Shown: positions 1 through 6,794, counted from the stretch's first letter. The stretch: DNA of 8,030 nucleotides from Bacteroidota bacterium (GCA_003973505.1 QNXT01000194.1:1-8030); one strand, 5' to 3'. The notes: generated from the sequence alone by a model not told the origin. Translations and numbers: made by a program.

Positions 1-1
1 A

Positions 2-475
2 AAGTCGGAGCACAAACGAGTACGAGCTGCAGAAGTATTGAAATCAGTAACCGATTCTTTATTCAAAGCTGATGGTAATCCCAGCATTATGATTATGGGT
101 GATTTCAATGATGAACCTACCGATAAAAGCATAACCGAGACATTGCAAGCCAAGCCTTTAAACAGTATTTCGAATGGTAATTTATACAATCTTAGTTTAA
201 AAAAACACTTAAAAAAAGAAGGTTCGTATTATTATTGGAAAACCAAGGAATGGAATATGATTGATCAATTAATAGTGAGTGGTCAACTTATTAATTCGAA
301 AAAGGGATTACAGCTAAAATCAACAGACGTAATGATTTATCGACAAAACTTCTTTTTATATACTAATAAAAAAGGAGTACAATCACCTGCCAAAACCTAC
401 GGAGGAACCCGATATTACGGAGGTTATAGCGACCACTTGCCTATCTATTTCTATTTATATTATAAATGCAAATAG
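2..475 (+). CDS. Endonuclease/exonuclease/phosphatase family protein, C-terminal part (5' end outside window)
   Basis: The frame is open from base 2 to a TAG stop, giving the last 157 residues of a protein whose start lies left of the window. The TTG at 38 is inside the domain and is not a credible start, because the residues before it (SEHKRVRAAEVL) already match the family. Visible signatures of the DNase I-like metal-dependent fold are GDFND (fragment residues 33-37, metal and phosphate binding), MIDQLIVSG around 87-94, and SDHLP (143-147), which carries the catalytic His near the C-terminus. The family hydrolyses phosphodiester or phosphomonoester bonds in nucleic acids, inositol phosphates or lipids, so the substrate cannot be named. 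The N-terminal Asn/Glu metal ligands and any signal peptide are not visible. The gene ends just before a bidirectional terminator and converges on the lipoprotein operon. Family is firm; function is open. Confidence 0.88.
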   Translation, partial: KSEHKRVRAAEVLKSVTDSLFKADGNPSIMIMGDFNDEPTDKSITETLQAKPLNSISNGNLYNLSLKKHLKKEGSYYYWKTKEWNMIDQLIVSGQLINSKKGLQLKSTDVMIYRQNFFLYTNKKGVQSPAKTYGGTRYYGGYSDHLPIYFYLYYKCK

Positions 476-500
476 GATTCTATTTCGAAAAGTACAACAT

Positions 501-532
501 AAAAAAAGCAGCTCAATCGAGCTGCTTTTTTT
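501..532. terminator. Bidirectional intrinsic terminator between convergent genes
   Basis: A perfect 14-bp inverted repeat (501-514 with 519-532) surrounds the loop AATC. The core is GCAGCTC/GAGCTGC, flanked by seven A on the left and seven T on the right. It can therefore act as a Rho-independent terminator on either strand. It sits 25 bases after the stop of the nuclease-family gene (+) and 40 bases after the stop of the MORN lipoprotein gene (-), so it probably ends both transcripts. Confidence 0.9.
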
Positions 533-572
533 ATATCTTTCATTCGGCTTTATCACGATTTATAAAAAGAAG

Positions 573-1025
573 CTAATACTTAATCTCTTTTACCTTCTCC
601 CCTTTTTTGTTGTAGAAACTCCAAATCCCAACACGTTTTCCATCCTTAAAAATTCCTTCGTAACGTTTTTGTCCATTGGGGAACCAAACAGTCCAAAGAC
701 CATTTTCAATGCCATCAACATAATGCCCGGTTGATAGTTTTTGCCCTTGGTCATCCCAAGCATTCCATTCGCCATTGCGAACACCACCAACAATATTACC
801 TTGCATTTGGAGTTGTTTATTCTTATAAAAATGAGAAACGAGAATCACGCTATCGCTTCCTTGGGGATGTTCCCAAACAACACGCTCAGTAGTACTATCC
901 GAAAAATAAGATACTACCTCTCTGACCATTGGTGGCTTTTCATTTTTTTTATTACTCGAACAAGATGCAAGTAATAAAGCAAAAATAAAACCCAAAAGAA
1001 TCGACTTATTTCTCATTTTTCGCAT
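573..1025 (-). CDS. MORN-repeat (YwqK-like) lipoprotein
   Basis: A 150-residue protein. Residues 1-22 form a lipoprotein signal peptide: basic MRKMRNK, a hydrophobic stretch, then lipobox LLAS before Cys22. The mature protein should be lipid-anchored in the envelope. After a short linker, residues 76-147 form three tandem 24-residue units, each with a pattern like G-x3-G-x2-NG-x-W-x2-W-x3-GQK. This is the MORN-like repeat seen in proteins annotated as the YwqK 'toxin-antitoxin' family. That label is an annotation habit and nothing here supports a toxin-antitoxin role. The ATG shares its A with the TAA of the upstream OmpH-like gene, so translation is probably coupled. An alternative start is Met4 (1016), which would leave a shorter but still workable signal peptide. 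Probably a binding or scaffolding protein at the envelope; partner unknown. Confidence 0.85.
   Translation of the reverse strand: MRKMRNKSILLGFIFALLLASCSSNKKNEKPPMVREVVSYFSDSTTERVVWEHPQGSDSVILVSHFYKNKQLQMQGNIVGGVRNGEWNAWDDQGQKLSTGHYVDGIENGLWTVWFPNGQKRYEGIFKDGKRVGIWSFYNKKGEKVKEIKY
585..800 (-). repeat. Three tandem 24-residue MORN-like units in the lipoprotein gene
   Basis: Residues 76-99, 100-123 and 124-147 align without gaps as 24-residue units (72 bp each). Each starts with Gly and has a charged or Gly-rich turn, then a Trp (EW, LW, IW), and then a short turn with NG or KG and a basic residue. The first two units share NG-x-W-x2-W and GQK; the third is more diverged (VGIWSF, KKGEK). The repeats are clear at protein level; I did not assess DNA-level identity. 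Confidence 0.75.
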
Positions 1026-1693
1026 TAATTATGCTTTTTCTCAAATTCATATTTTGCATTCAAACGATCAATTACATCATTTGTAACATCTAAAGCTGGA
1101 TCAGCAGATAAAACACTGTTTAATGTTTGCTTTTGCAAAATAAATGTATAGCCTTTTTCTATTCTGTAAGCATCAATAAAGGTAGCAACTGTCTCATTAA
1201 TTTTTTGATTAAGAGCCTGTTTTTCCCTCATTAGTTTTTCTGATAACGATTGCTCCAAAAGGGCTAAATCCTGCTGACGCTTTGTCAAATCAGCTTCTGT
1301 ATCTTGCTGTTGCTTAAGTGTTAATAAACCTGCCTTTCCTTGTCTCATATACTCTTCATAGTCTTTTTGCAATTTCTTAGAAGCATTTTCAAGACGTCTT
1401 CGCATAGAAGCTTCCAACTTTACCATTCGGTCATTACCATCAGTAAAAAACTTATAACGAGTAACCAAGCTATCAGTATCAATAAATACAATTTTTAATT
1501 CTCCAGTATTTACACTCACCTCTTTATTATTCTGATTAGTATTTGTATCAACTTTAGCTTCGGTAGCCACAGCTTGTGTGGTATCCTTAGTTTCGTTTTT
1601 TTCATTCGTAGTTGGCTGATTACAACTAAGCATTGAAACTGAAAGAGCCATGGTGGCAATCAACATTTTTAAGCTTTTACCTTTATTCATCAT
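1025..1693 (-). CDS. OmpH/Skp-family lipoprotein (periplasmic chaperone-like)
   Basis: A 222-residue protein with a signal peptide ending at a slightly unusual lipobox, MLS before Cys24 (Met at -3). A low-complexity linker rich in Thr, Asn, Lys and Glu runs to about residue 63. The OmpH/Skp domain follows: a strand with LKIVFIDTDSL (66-76), a long Lys/Glu/Gln-rich coiled coil (about 85-175), and the C-terminal signature GYTFILQKQ, then LSADPALDVTNDVIDRLN (195-212). Skp-type proteins form trimers whose coiled-coil tentacles hold unfolded outer-membrane proteins in the periplasm. Bacteroidota have several paralogues, and lipid-anchored versions with Thr/Asn-rich linkers are frequent, so a chaperone role is an inference by family. 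It is the first gene of an operon with the MORN lipoprotein. The start could be Met1 or Met2; the difference is trivial. Confidence 0.87.
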   Translation of the reverse strand: MMNKGKSLKMLIATMALSVSMLSCNQPTTNEKNETKDTTQAVATEAKVDTNTNQNNKEVSVNTGELKIVFIDTDSLVTRYKFFTDGNDRMVKLEASMRRRLENASKKLQKDYEEYMRQGKAGLLTLKQQQDTEADLTKRQQDLALLEQSLSEKLMREKQALNQKINETVATFIDAYRIEKGYTFILQKQTLNSVLSADPALDVTNDVIDRLNAKYEFEKKHN

Positions 1694-1733
1694 AGTATTT
1701 TTAATATTATATTCTTTGTTTATTTTAGCTGTG

Positions 1734-1741
1734 CAAATATA
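1734..1741 (-). promoter_or_regulatory. Putative -7 box (TATATTTG) for the OmpH-like/MORN operon
   Basis: On the minus strand the sequence reads TATATTTG, an exact match to the Bacteroidota -7 consensus TAnnTTTG, 40 bases before the ATG. This predicts a leader of about 34 nt. I see no TTG at the expected -33 position, because that stretch is occupied by the recQ terminator hairpin. The prediction rests on the -7 box alone. Confidence 0.45.
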
Positions 1742-1781
1742 AAAAAAGAAGGAAGGTAATTGCTTTTACCTTCCCTTTTTT
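1741..1781 (-). terminator. Intrinsic terminator downstream of recQ
   Basis: A perfect 9-bp stem GGAAGGTAA/TTACCTTCC (1751-1759 with 1766-1774) with a 6-base loop is flanked by an A-rich stretch on the left and a T run on the right. Read on the minus strand it follows the recQ stop by 27 bases and ends in a T-rich tract, as a Rho-independent terminator should. It abuts the -7 box of the next minus-strand operon, so termination and re-initiation sites are packed together. Confidence 0.8.
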
Positions 1782-1807
1782 ATTCATCAAATATTATATC
1801 TGTTTTA

Positions 1808-4006
1808 TTAATTACCAACTTCTGATAAATACTTAATTCTCACCAATCTAATATCCAACTCTTCATATTCATCCGTACCCAAAGCTTCGTAGGCTTCTTC
1901 CAAGGAATCGGATTCGGCTTCATCATTGAAGTAATCCATTATTTCTTCTACATGATATTCGTCCACAACCGTATTGATATAGTAATTTATATCAAGGCGG
2001 GTTCCTGAATTAACAATTCGTTCAATTTCAGTTAATAGCTCATCCAATTCTAAACCTTTTGCCTTAGCAACATCATCTAAAGCCAATTTACGATCAATAC
2101 TTTGAATGATATAAACCTTAGAAATCGATTTATTCGGAACCGATTTTACGACCATATCATTAGGTCGAATAATGTCATATTCCTCAACATAATCTTTAAT
2201 CAGCTTTACAAAAGGAGCTCCATATTTATTTGCCTTTCCTACACCTACCCCTGTTATTCGAGGCAGCTCCTCCATTTTTATAGGAAATTGAATACACATA
2301 TCCTCCAATGAAGGGTCTTGGAAAATGGCAAATGGTGGAATTTTTTCTTTTTTCGAAATATCTTTACGAAGATCTTTAAGCATTTTGAAAAGCTTGGTAT
2401 CACCAGCCATGCCCACCTTTTGTTTTACAACTACATCATCATTGTCCACATTATCATAATCATGATCTTTAGCCATCATTATTTTATATGGTTTGGCCAA
2501 AAATTCAGTAGCTTTTGGTTTTAATTTTAATACACCATATTGTTCAATGTCTTTTTGTATTAATAATTGAATTAAAGCCTGACGAACCACGCCCATCCAA
2601 TATTTATGATCATGGTCACGACCTTTACCAAACACATCTAATAAATGGTGTTTTACCGTTTTCACATTTGTATTATCTACCCCTTCTATTACTTGGCATA
2701 TATGTTTTGCTTTAAAAAGCTCTTTTGTTGCAATGATTGTTTCCAAAACCAAAACAATATCATCAGTTACTTCAAATAGCTCTTTTGGATTATTACAATT
2801 ATCACAATTATGGCAGTTATCTTCTTTATAAATCTCACCAAAATAATATAGCACTTGTTTACGTCGGCATATCGACGACTCGGCATAGGATACCGTTTCA
2901 AGTAATAGCTGCTTAGAAATCTCTTGCTCGGCAACAGGTTTTCCTTTGGCAAATTTCTCTAACTTTTGTATATCCTCATAACTATAGAAGGTAATACATT
3001 TCCCTTCACCGCCATCTCGTCCGGCACGTCCCGTTTCTTGATAATATGATTCCAAGCTTTTTGGTATATCATGATGTATCACAAATCGCACATCAGGTTT
3101 ATCAATTCCCATTCCAAATGCAATGGTGGCCACAATCACATCCACATCTTCCATTAAAAAGCGGTCTTGATTATTCACCCTGGTGGCAGAATCTAAACCT
3201 GCATGATAAGGCAAAGCTTTTATACCATTCACTTGCAGACTTTCAGCAATTTCTTCTACTTTTTTCCTACTTAAACAATATACAATCCCTGATTTACCAT
3301 CATGTTCTTTAATAAAACGAATCAAGTCGCGAATTACATTCTTAGTCTTTGGACGTACTTCATAATATAAGTTTGGACGATTAAACGAAGCCTTAAACAC
3401 CTTAGCATCAAGCATATTTAAGTTCTTCTGTATATCGTTTTGTACTTTAGGAGTAGCTGTAGCAGTAAGAGCTATAATAGGTGCTGTGTCTGAAATCTCA
3501 TTGATAATAGGCCGTAGTTTGCGATACTCAGGGCGAAAATCGTGTCCCCACTCCGAAATACAATGCGCCTCGTCAATGGCAAAAAATGATATTTGAATAT
3601 GTTTAAAAAACTCAACATTATCCTCTTTTGTAAGGCTTTCAGGTGCTACATATAAGAGTTTTGTCTTTCCCGATATTAAATCCTCTCGAACCACTTCCAT
3701 CTCGGCACGCGTCAAAGATGAATTCATAACATGTGCAATACCCGACTCAGAGGCAAAACCTCGAATGGCATCCACTTGATTCTTCATCAAGGCAATCAGT
3801 GGCGACACAATAATTGCCGTTCCTTCATACATCATAGCAGGCAATTGGTAGCAAAGGGATTTACCACCTCCGGTAGGCATAATCACAAATGTGTCATTTC
3901 CTGCAAGAACATTTTTAATAATTGCTTCTTGATGTCCTTTAAAACCATTAAATCCGAAAAAATTCTTTAGAACTTCTTTTAACGTTTGATCTGTTTTAAC
4001 AGCCAT
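1808..4006 (-). CDS. recQ: ATP-dependent DNA helicase RecQ
   Basis: A 732-residue superfamily 2 helicase that unwinds DNA 3' to 5' in recombination and replication-fork repair. Helicase motifs are in order: PTGGGKS (44-50, Walker A, Lys49), DEAH (145-148, Walker B), the RecQ aromatic-rich loop with SEWGHDFRPEY (151-161), LTATAT (180-185), motif IV around IVYCLSR (241-247), and QETGRAGRDG (323-332) with the arginine finger. Zinc-binding cysteines Cys380, Cys398, Cys401 and Cys404 match the spacing of E. coli RecQ. A winged-helix RQC domain follows (about 412-505), then an HRDC domain (about 536-610) after an Asp-rich linker. The C-terminal 120 residues extend beyond E. coli RecQ (609 aa); they include a helical, HTH-like part and an acidic Glu/Asp stretch (685-718). 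This length is usual for Bacteroidota. The ATG (MAVKTDQ) is the only sensible start. Transcribed alone, divergent from kdsD. Confidence 0.97.
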   Translation of the reverse strand: MAVKTDQTLKEVLKNFFGFNGFKGHQEAIIKNVLAGNDTFVIMPTGGGKSLCYQLPAMMYEGTAIIVSPLIALMKNQVDAIRGFASESGIAHVMNSSLTRAEMEVVREDLISGKTKLLYVAPESLTKEDNVEFFKHIQISFFAIDEAHCISEWGHDFRPEYRKLRPIINEISDTAPIIALTATATPKVQNDIQKNLNMLDAKVFKASFNRPNLYYEVRPKTKNVIRDLIRFIKEHDGKSGIVYCLSRKKVEEIAESLQVNGIKALPYHAGLDSATRVNNQDRFLMEDVDVIVATIAFGMGIDKPDVRFVIHHDIPKSLESYYQETGRAGRDGGEGKCITFYSYEDIQKLEKFAKGKPVAEQEISKQLLLETVSYAESSICRRKQVLYYFGEIYKEDNCHNCDNCNNPKELFEVTDDIVLVLETIIATKELFKAKHICQVIEGVDNTNVKTVKHHLLDVFGKGRDHDHKYWMGVVRQALIQLLIQKDIEQYGVLKLKPKATEFLAKPYKIMMAKDHDYDNVDNDDVVVKQKVGMAGDTKLFKMLKDLRKDISKKEKIPPFAIFQDPSLEDMCIQFPIKMEELPRITGVGVGKANKYGAPFVKLIKDYVEEYDIIRPNDMVVKSVPNKSISKVYIIQSIDRKLALDDVAKAKGLELDELLTEIERIVNSGTRLDINYYINTVVDEYHVEEIMDYFNDEAESDSLEEAYEALGTDEYEELDIRLVRIKYLSEVGN

Positions 4007-4085
4007 AATAATTTACTTCTTTCTTTATTTATACCATACGATAAATTCGAAATATAAAATTAACAAAAAAAAACCATACTTACGA

Positions 4086-4093
4086 CAAAGCTA
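4086..4093 (-). promoter_or_regulatory. Putative -7 box (TAGCTTTG) for recQ
   Basis: The minus strand reads TAGCTTTG, matching TAnnTTTG, 80 bases before the recQ ATG; the predicted leader is about 73 nt. It was the only match on this strand that I found in the intergenic region. No TTG lies at normal -33 spacing; a TTTTG at 4125-4129 is about 31 bases away, which is too far. Confidence 0.4.
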
Positions 4094-4109
4094 AAAAAAA
4101 GTTTTTTAG
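4091..4109. repeat. AT-rich 8-bp inverted repeat beside the recQ -7 box
   Basis: CTAAAAAA (4091-4098) is the exact inverted match of TTTTTTAG (4102-4109), with AAG between. The left arm overlaps the last bases of the putative recQ -7 box. It could be a weak hairpin, a repressor half-site pair or simply intrinsically bent A-tract DNA. The remainder of 4007-4294 holds only AT-rich sequence and the two promoter boxes; I see no small gene there. Confidence 0.35.
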
Positions 4110-4266
4110 GAAAAATAAACCATTCAAAACCCAAATGCAAATTACCCACAATTTTTCAAGCCAAATTCGATATAAACCCTAAGAACAAAATAATTGAAAA
4201 AACACAGCATAAATATAGAAGCAGCCACCATATTTCATACAACTGCTAAGTTATGCAATTATTTAA

Positions 4267-4274
4267 TATTTTTG
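4267..4274 (+). promoter_or_regulatory. Putative -7 box (TATTTTTG) for kdsD
   Basis: TATTTTTG matches TAnnTTTG and lies 20 bases before the kdsD ATG, which implies a very short leader of about 14 nt. That would leave no room for a Shine-Dalgarno site, consistent with the low use of such sites in this phylum. No TTG was seen at the -33 spacing. Confidence 0.45.
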
Positions 4275-4294
4275 CACAAACATAAAAACATCAT

Positions 4295-5254
4295 ATGAGT
4301 CAGGACATCCAAAAAATTGCATTACAAGTAATAAAAGAAGAGTCGGAATCCATTGCAAACCTTAAAAATAGCATTGATACTGATTTTGTTTCAGCAGTTG
4401 AATTAATTCTAAAATCGAAAGGACGACTCATAGTAACCGGAATCGGCAAAAGTGCCAATATCGCTACAAAAATTGTTGCCACATTAAATTCAACGGGTAC
4501 TCCTGCTGTATTTATGCACGCTGCTGATGCAATTCACGGTGATTTGGGCATCGTACAAAAGGATGATGTGGTGATGTGTATTTCTAAATCGGGAAATACT
4601 CCGGAAATAAAAGTTTTGATTCCCTTAGTAAAATCGTTAGGTAATCCATTGATTGCCAATGTAGGAAATACAGAGTCTTTTTTGGCAAAACAAGCTGATT
4701 ATGTATTAAATAGTTCGGTAAAAAAGGAAGCTTGTCCTAATAACCTTGCCCCTACCTCAAGTACTACAGCTCAACTTGTTATGGGCGATGCTTTAGCAGT
4801 TTCTCTTTTACAAATGCGTGGTTTTTCAGATCGCGATTTTGCTAAATACCATCCAGGAGGCGCTTTAGGAAAACAGCTTTATCTTCGTGTAGAAGATTTG
4901 TGTATGAATAACGAAAAACCCCAAGTTGACATTAATGCTGATATACGCAGTATTATTATTGAAATATCCTCTAAAAGACTTGGTGCAACTGCTGTAATTA
5001 AAAATGGTGATTTAATTGGTGTTGTTACCGATGGTGATATTCGTAGAATGATGCAGAAATATAAGGATGTAGATCCCTTAATTGCTTCAGATATTATGAC
5101 AACCAATCCTTTGACAATTGAAAAAGATCAACTGGCTGTTTCTGCTCTTAAAATTATGAAAGAAAAGAATATTACTCAACTGCTAGTTACTCTTAACAAA
5201 AAATACTTTGGCGTAATTCACTTACACGACATCTTAAAAGAAGGGATTTTATAA
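4295..5254 (+). CDS. kdsD: D-arabinose-5-phosphate isomerase (KpsF/GutQ family)
   Basis: A 319-residue cytoplasmic enzyme that interconverts D-ribulose 5-phosphate and D-arabinose 5-phosphate, the first step toward Kdo for lipopolysaccharide. The N-terminal SIS domain (about 30-190) contains GIGKSANIA (49-57), AIHGDLG (79-85), SKSGNTPE (97-104) and YHPGGALGK (185-193). Lys52, His81, Glu104 and His186 correspond to the four catalytic-site residues of E. coli KdsD (Lys59, His88, Glu111, His193) with a constant offset of 7. Two CBS domains follow (about 200-255 and 264-319), with VVTDGDIRR at 243-251 and IHLHDILKEG at 308-317; CBS pairs often bind nucleotide or sugar-nucleotide effectors. Length is normal for the family. 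No Shine-Dalgarno is visible before the ATG. It is divergent from recQ and appears to be a single-gene unit. KpsF or GutQ paralogues share this architecture, so kdsD is a functional rather than strict orthology call. Confidence 0.94.
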   Translation: MSQDIQKIALQVIKEESESIANLKNSIDTDFVSAVELILKSKGRLIVTGIGKSANIATKIVATLNSTGTPAVFMHAADAIHGDLGIVQKDDVVMCISKSGNTPEIKVLIPLVKSLGNPLIANVGNTESFLAKQADYVLNSSVKKEACPNNLAPTSSTTAQLVMGDALAVSLLQMRGFSDRDFAKYHPGGALGKQLYLRVEDLCMNNEKPQVDINADIRSIIIEISSKRLGATAVIKNGDLIGVVTDGDIRRMMQKYKDVDPLIASDIMTTNPLTIEKDQLAVSALKIMKEKNITQLLVTLNKKYFGVIHLHDILKEGIL

Positions 5255-5337
5255 ACATCTATTTTTAACATAAGTCTCTTGAGTATTACTTTGTAATTTC
5301 AATTGGTAAATGCAATTTTAAAGAAAAATTGGAGCAT

Positions 5338-5444
5338 AAAAAAAACCTTAGCCATCTTTGTGGAACTTTGTGCCTTAGAGTCTTGGCGGCAAGATACTGA
5401 ACGATAACCACAAAGTCAAAAAGACTCTAAGAAACACTAAGGTT
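5338..5444. repeat. Imperfect palindromic intergenic element with CTTTGTGG modules; possible minus-strand terminator
   Basis: The 263-bp spacer between convergent kdsD and the aminotransferase gene holds a structured core. AACCTTAG (5344-5351) pairs with CTAAGGTT (5437-5444). Inside it, CTTAGAGTCTT (5374-5384) pairs exactly with AAGACTCTAAG (5421-5431). CTTTGTGG (5356-5363) is repeated as CTTTGTG ten bases on (5366-5372) and inverted as CCACAAAG (5408-5415). Eight A precede the left arm (5338-5345), so on the minus strand the palindrome is followed by a T8 run. It may thus terminate transcription from the aminotransferase gene, whose stop lies about 75 bases away. The CCACAAAG/CTAAG vocabulary resembles repeats I recall as dispersed in many bacterial genomes. 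The flanks (5255-5337, 5445-5517) show nothing further that I can support. Confidence 0.6.
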
Positions 5445-5517
5445 AAGAAGCGCCCCATTGGAAAGTTTACCGAAGTATTGTTTTAAACCACAGAAAAAGA
5501 GCTTTAGACTATACATA

Positions 5518-6684
5518 TTATAAAGCATCTCTTATTTGTTCCAAAGCCTGTTGTAAAACCGAACGCGGGCAAGCCACATTCATTCTCATAAACCCTTCAC
5601 CTCCGGGATTAAAAAGCGTACCATCATTTAGGCCTACATTAGCTTTATCAACCAAAAGTGAAACCAAGTCCTTTTGATTGAGTTTATAATCACTAAAATC
5701 CAACCATAATAGATAGGTGGCTTGAGGTTTCATAAAATGTAGTTTTGGAATATGCTCAGCAATATAATCAGCTACAAAATCAATATTCCCCTTCACATAC
5801 TCAAGCATTTGCTTACGCCAAACATCCCCATTGTCAAAAGCCGCCTTAGTGGCAACTGCTCCCATCACATTTCCAGTAAACAAATGCATCGCATCCATCG
5901 TCTTATTATACCTATTTAATAATTCTTTTTGTTGAATTACTACAAATGCCGTACTCAAACCCGCTATATTGAATGTTTTGCTCGCAGCCATAAAAGTCAA
6001 AGTGCGCATAGCAGCCTCTTTCGAAATACTTGCAATAGGTATATGTACATTTGGCCCAAAGGTCAAATCAGCATGAATCTCATCAGATAAAATCAAGACA
6101 TCATATTTCGCACATAAATCAACCACTTGCTGCAAATCCTCCGAAGTCCACACTCTCCCCACGGGATTATGTGGATTACTCATTATAAACATCTTAACTC
6201 CTGATTTAAACTTAGCCTCCAAATCCACAAAATCCATATGATATCCCCTATCAGTGTTTTTGAGCGGACTAAAAACCAATTCCCTATTATTACCACTTAT
6301 GCTTGTATAAAAGGGAAAGTAAACAGGTGGTTGCACTAAAACTTTATCTCCTGGCTTAGTAAAAGCAAGAATAGACATCACCAGACCTGGAACCACACCC
6401 GGGCTAAAACTAATCTCCTCTGCACCTACCTTCCAATTATAATGCTTTGAAATCCATCTACTAATCGTTTTATTATAATCGGACGAACGAAAACCATAAC
6501 CAAATACAGCATGGTCAACCCTTTGCCTCATTGCCTCTATAATAAAATCAGGCGTTTCAAAATCCATATCAGCAACCCAAAGAGGAATTACATTTTCATT
6601 ATTGAAAACCGGCTTTCGCAAACCATATTTAACGGTATCTACTTGGGTACGATCAATGATTTTATCAAAATTATATTGCTTCAT
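5518..6684 (-). CDS. MalY/PatB-type PLP-dependent aminotransferase / C-S beta-lyase
   Basis: A 388-residue fold-type I PLP enzyme. Family signatures are LWVADMDF (35-42, characteristic of the MalY/PatB branch), GVVPGL (96-101), NPHNPVG (170-176), LSDEIHADL (199-207) with Asp201 for the pyridine nitrogen, SKTFNIAG (235-242) with Lys236 as the Schiff-base lysine, and GFMRMN (364-369) with Arg367 for the substrate carboxylate. The full set of active-site residues is present and the length is standard (about 390). The branch includes cystathionine beta-lyases (MalY, PatB) that cleave the C-S bond of cystathionine or related thioethers to pyruvate, ammonia and a thiol; some members are annotated simply as aminotransferase class I/II. 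The exact substrate cannot be read from sequence. The ATG at 6684 (MKQYNFDKIIDR) fits the family N-terminus. It is a single-gene unit, divergent from the SPFH gene and convergent with kdsD. Confidence 0.92.
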   Translation of the reverse strand: MKQYNFDKIIDRTQVDTVKYGLRKPVFNNENVIPLWVADMDFETPDFIIEAMRQRVDHAVFGYGFRSSDYNKTISRWISKHYNWKVGAEEISFSPGVVPGLVMSILAFTKPGDKVLVQPPVYFPFYTSISGNNRELVFSPLKNTDRGYHMDFVDLEAKFKSGVKMFIMSNPHNPVGRVWTSEDLQQVVDLCAKYDVLILSDEIHADLTFGPNVHIPIASISKEAAMRTLTFMAASKTFNIAGLSTAFVVIQQKELLNRYNKTMDAMHLFTGNVMGAVATKAAFDNGDVWRKQMLEYVKGNIDFVADYIAEHIPKLHFMKPQATYLLWLDFSDYKLNQKDLVSLLVDKANVGLNDGTLFNPGGEGFMRMNVACPRSVLQQALEQIRDAL

Positions 6685-6763
6685 TTATTACATTTTTTAC
6701 TCCATTAATAGTTTGCAAGATACCATAAAAGCTAAAACCTGCAAAACTGAAAATATTTTGAGG

Positions 6764-6794
6764 CAAGAAAGAATTTAATTCCACTACTTTCTTG
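6764..6794. repeat. 8-bp inverted repeat in the divergent promoter region
   Basis: CAAGAAAG (6764-6771) is exactly inverted as CTTTCTTG (6787-6794), separated by 15 bases. If the -7 box at 6811-6818 is real, this lies inside the aminotransferase mRNA leader and could form a hairpin; otherwise it could be a regulator binding site upstream of the SPFH promoter. No T run follows in either direction, so it is not a terminator. Confidence 0.35.

Noticed and set aside
38..475. TTG at 38 as the start of a short complete gene
   Set aside because: The frame is open to base 2 and the upstream residues match the nuclease family, so the gene is cut by the window edge rather than starting there.
741..974. 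Plus-strand open frame of 77 codons opposite the MORN lipoprotein gene
   Set aside because: It lies wholly antisense to a gene with a clear lipobox and repeats, and its translation has no recognisable domain.
573..1025. Toxin-antitoxin antitoxin (YwqK label) for the MORN lipoprotein
   Set aside because: There is a lipoprotein signal and no toxin gene nearby; the neighbour is an OmpH-like lipoprotein.
2102..2715. Three plus-strand open frames of 66-69 codons antisense to recQ
   Set aside because: All fall inside the well-supported recQ reading frame; the products are hydrophobic, Ile/Phe-rich shadows of AT-rich coding DNA.
3046..3970. Plus-strand open frames opposite the RecQ helicase motifs
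   Set aside because: They are antisense shadows of conserved helicase motifs in recQ and have no own domain signal.
4254..4276. TGCAA/TTGCA inverted repeat around the kdsD -7 box
   Set aside because: It has only 5 bp per arm in AT-rich DNA and is likely chance.
5313..5331. CAATTTT/AAAATTG hairpin as the kdsD terminator
   Set aside because: The 7-bp stem is almost all A-T and is followed by GAGCATAAAA rather than a T run on the plus strand, so it is too weak to call.
5338..5444. CRISPR array, tRNA or insertion sequence in the kdsD-aminotransferase spacer
   Set aside because: There are no regularly spaced identical repeats with spacers, no cloverleaf with a T-arm signature, and no transposase frame.
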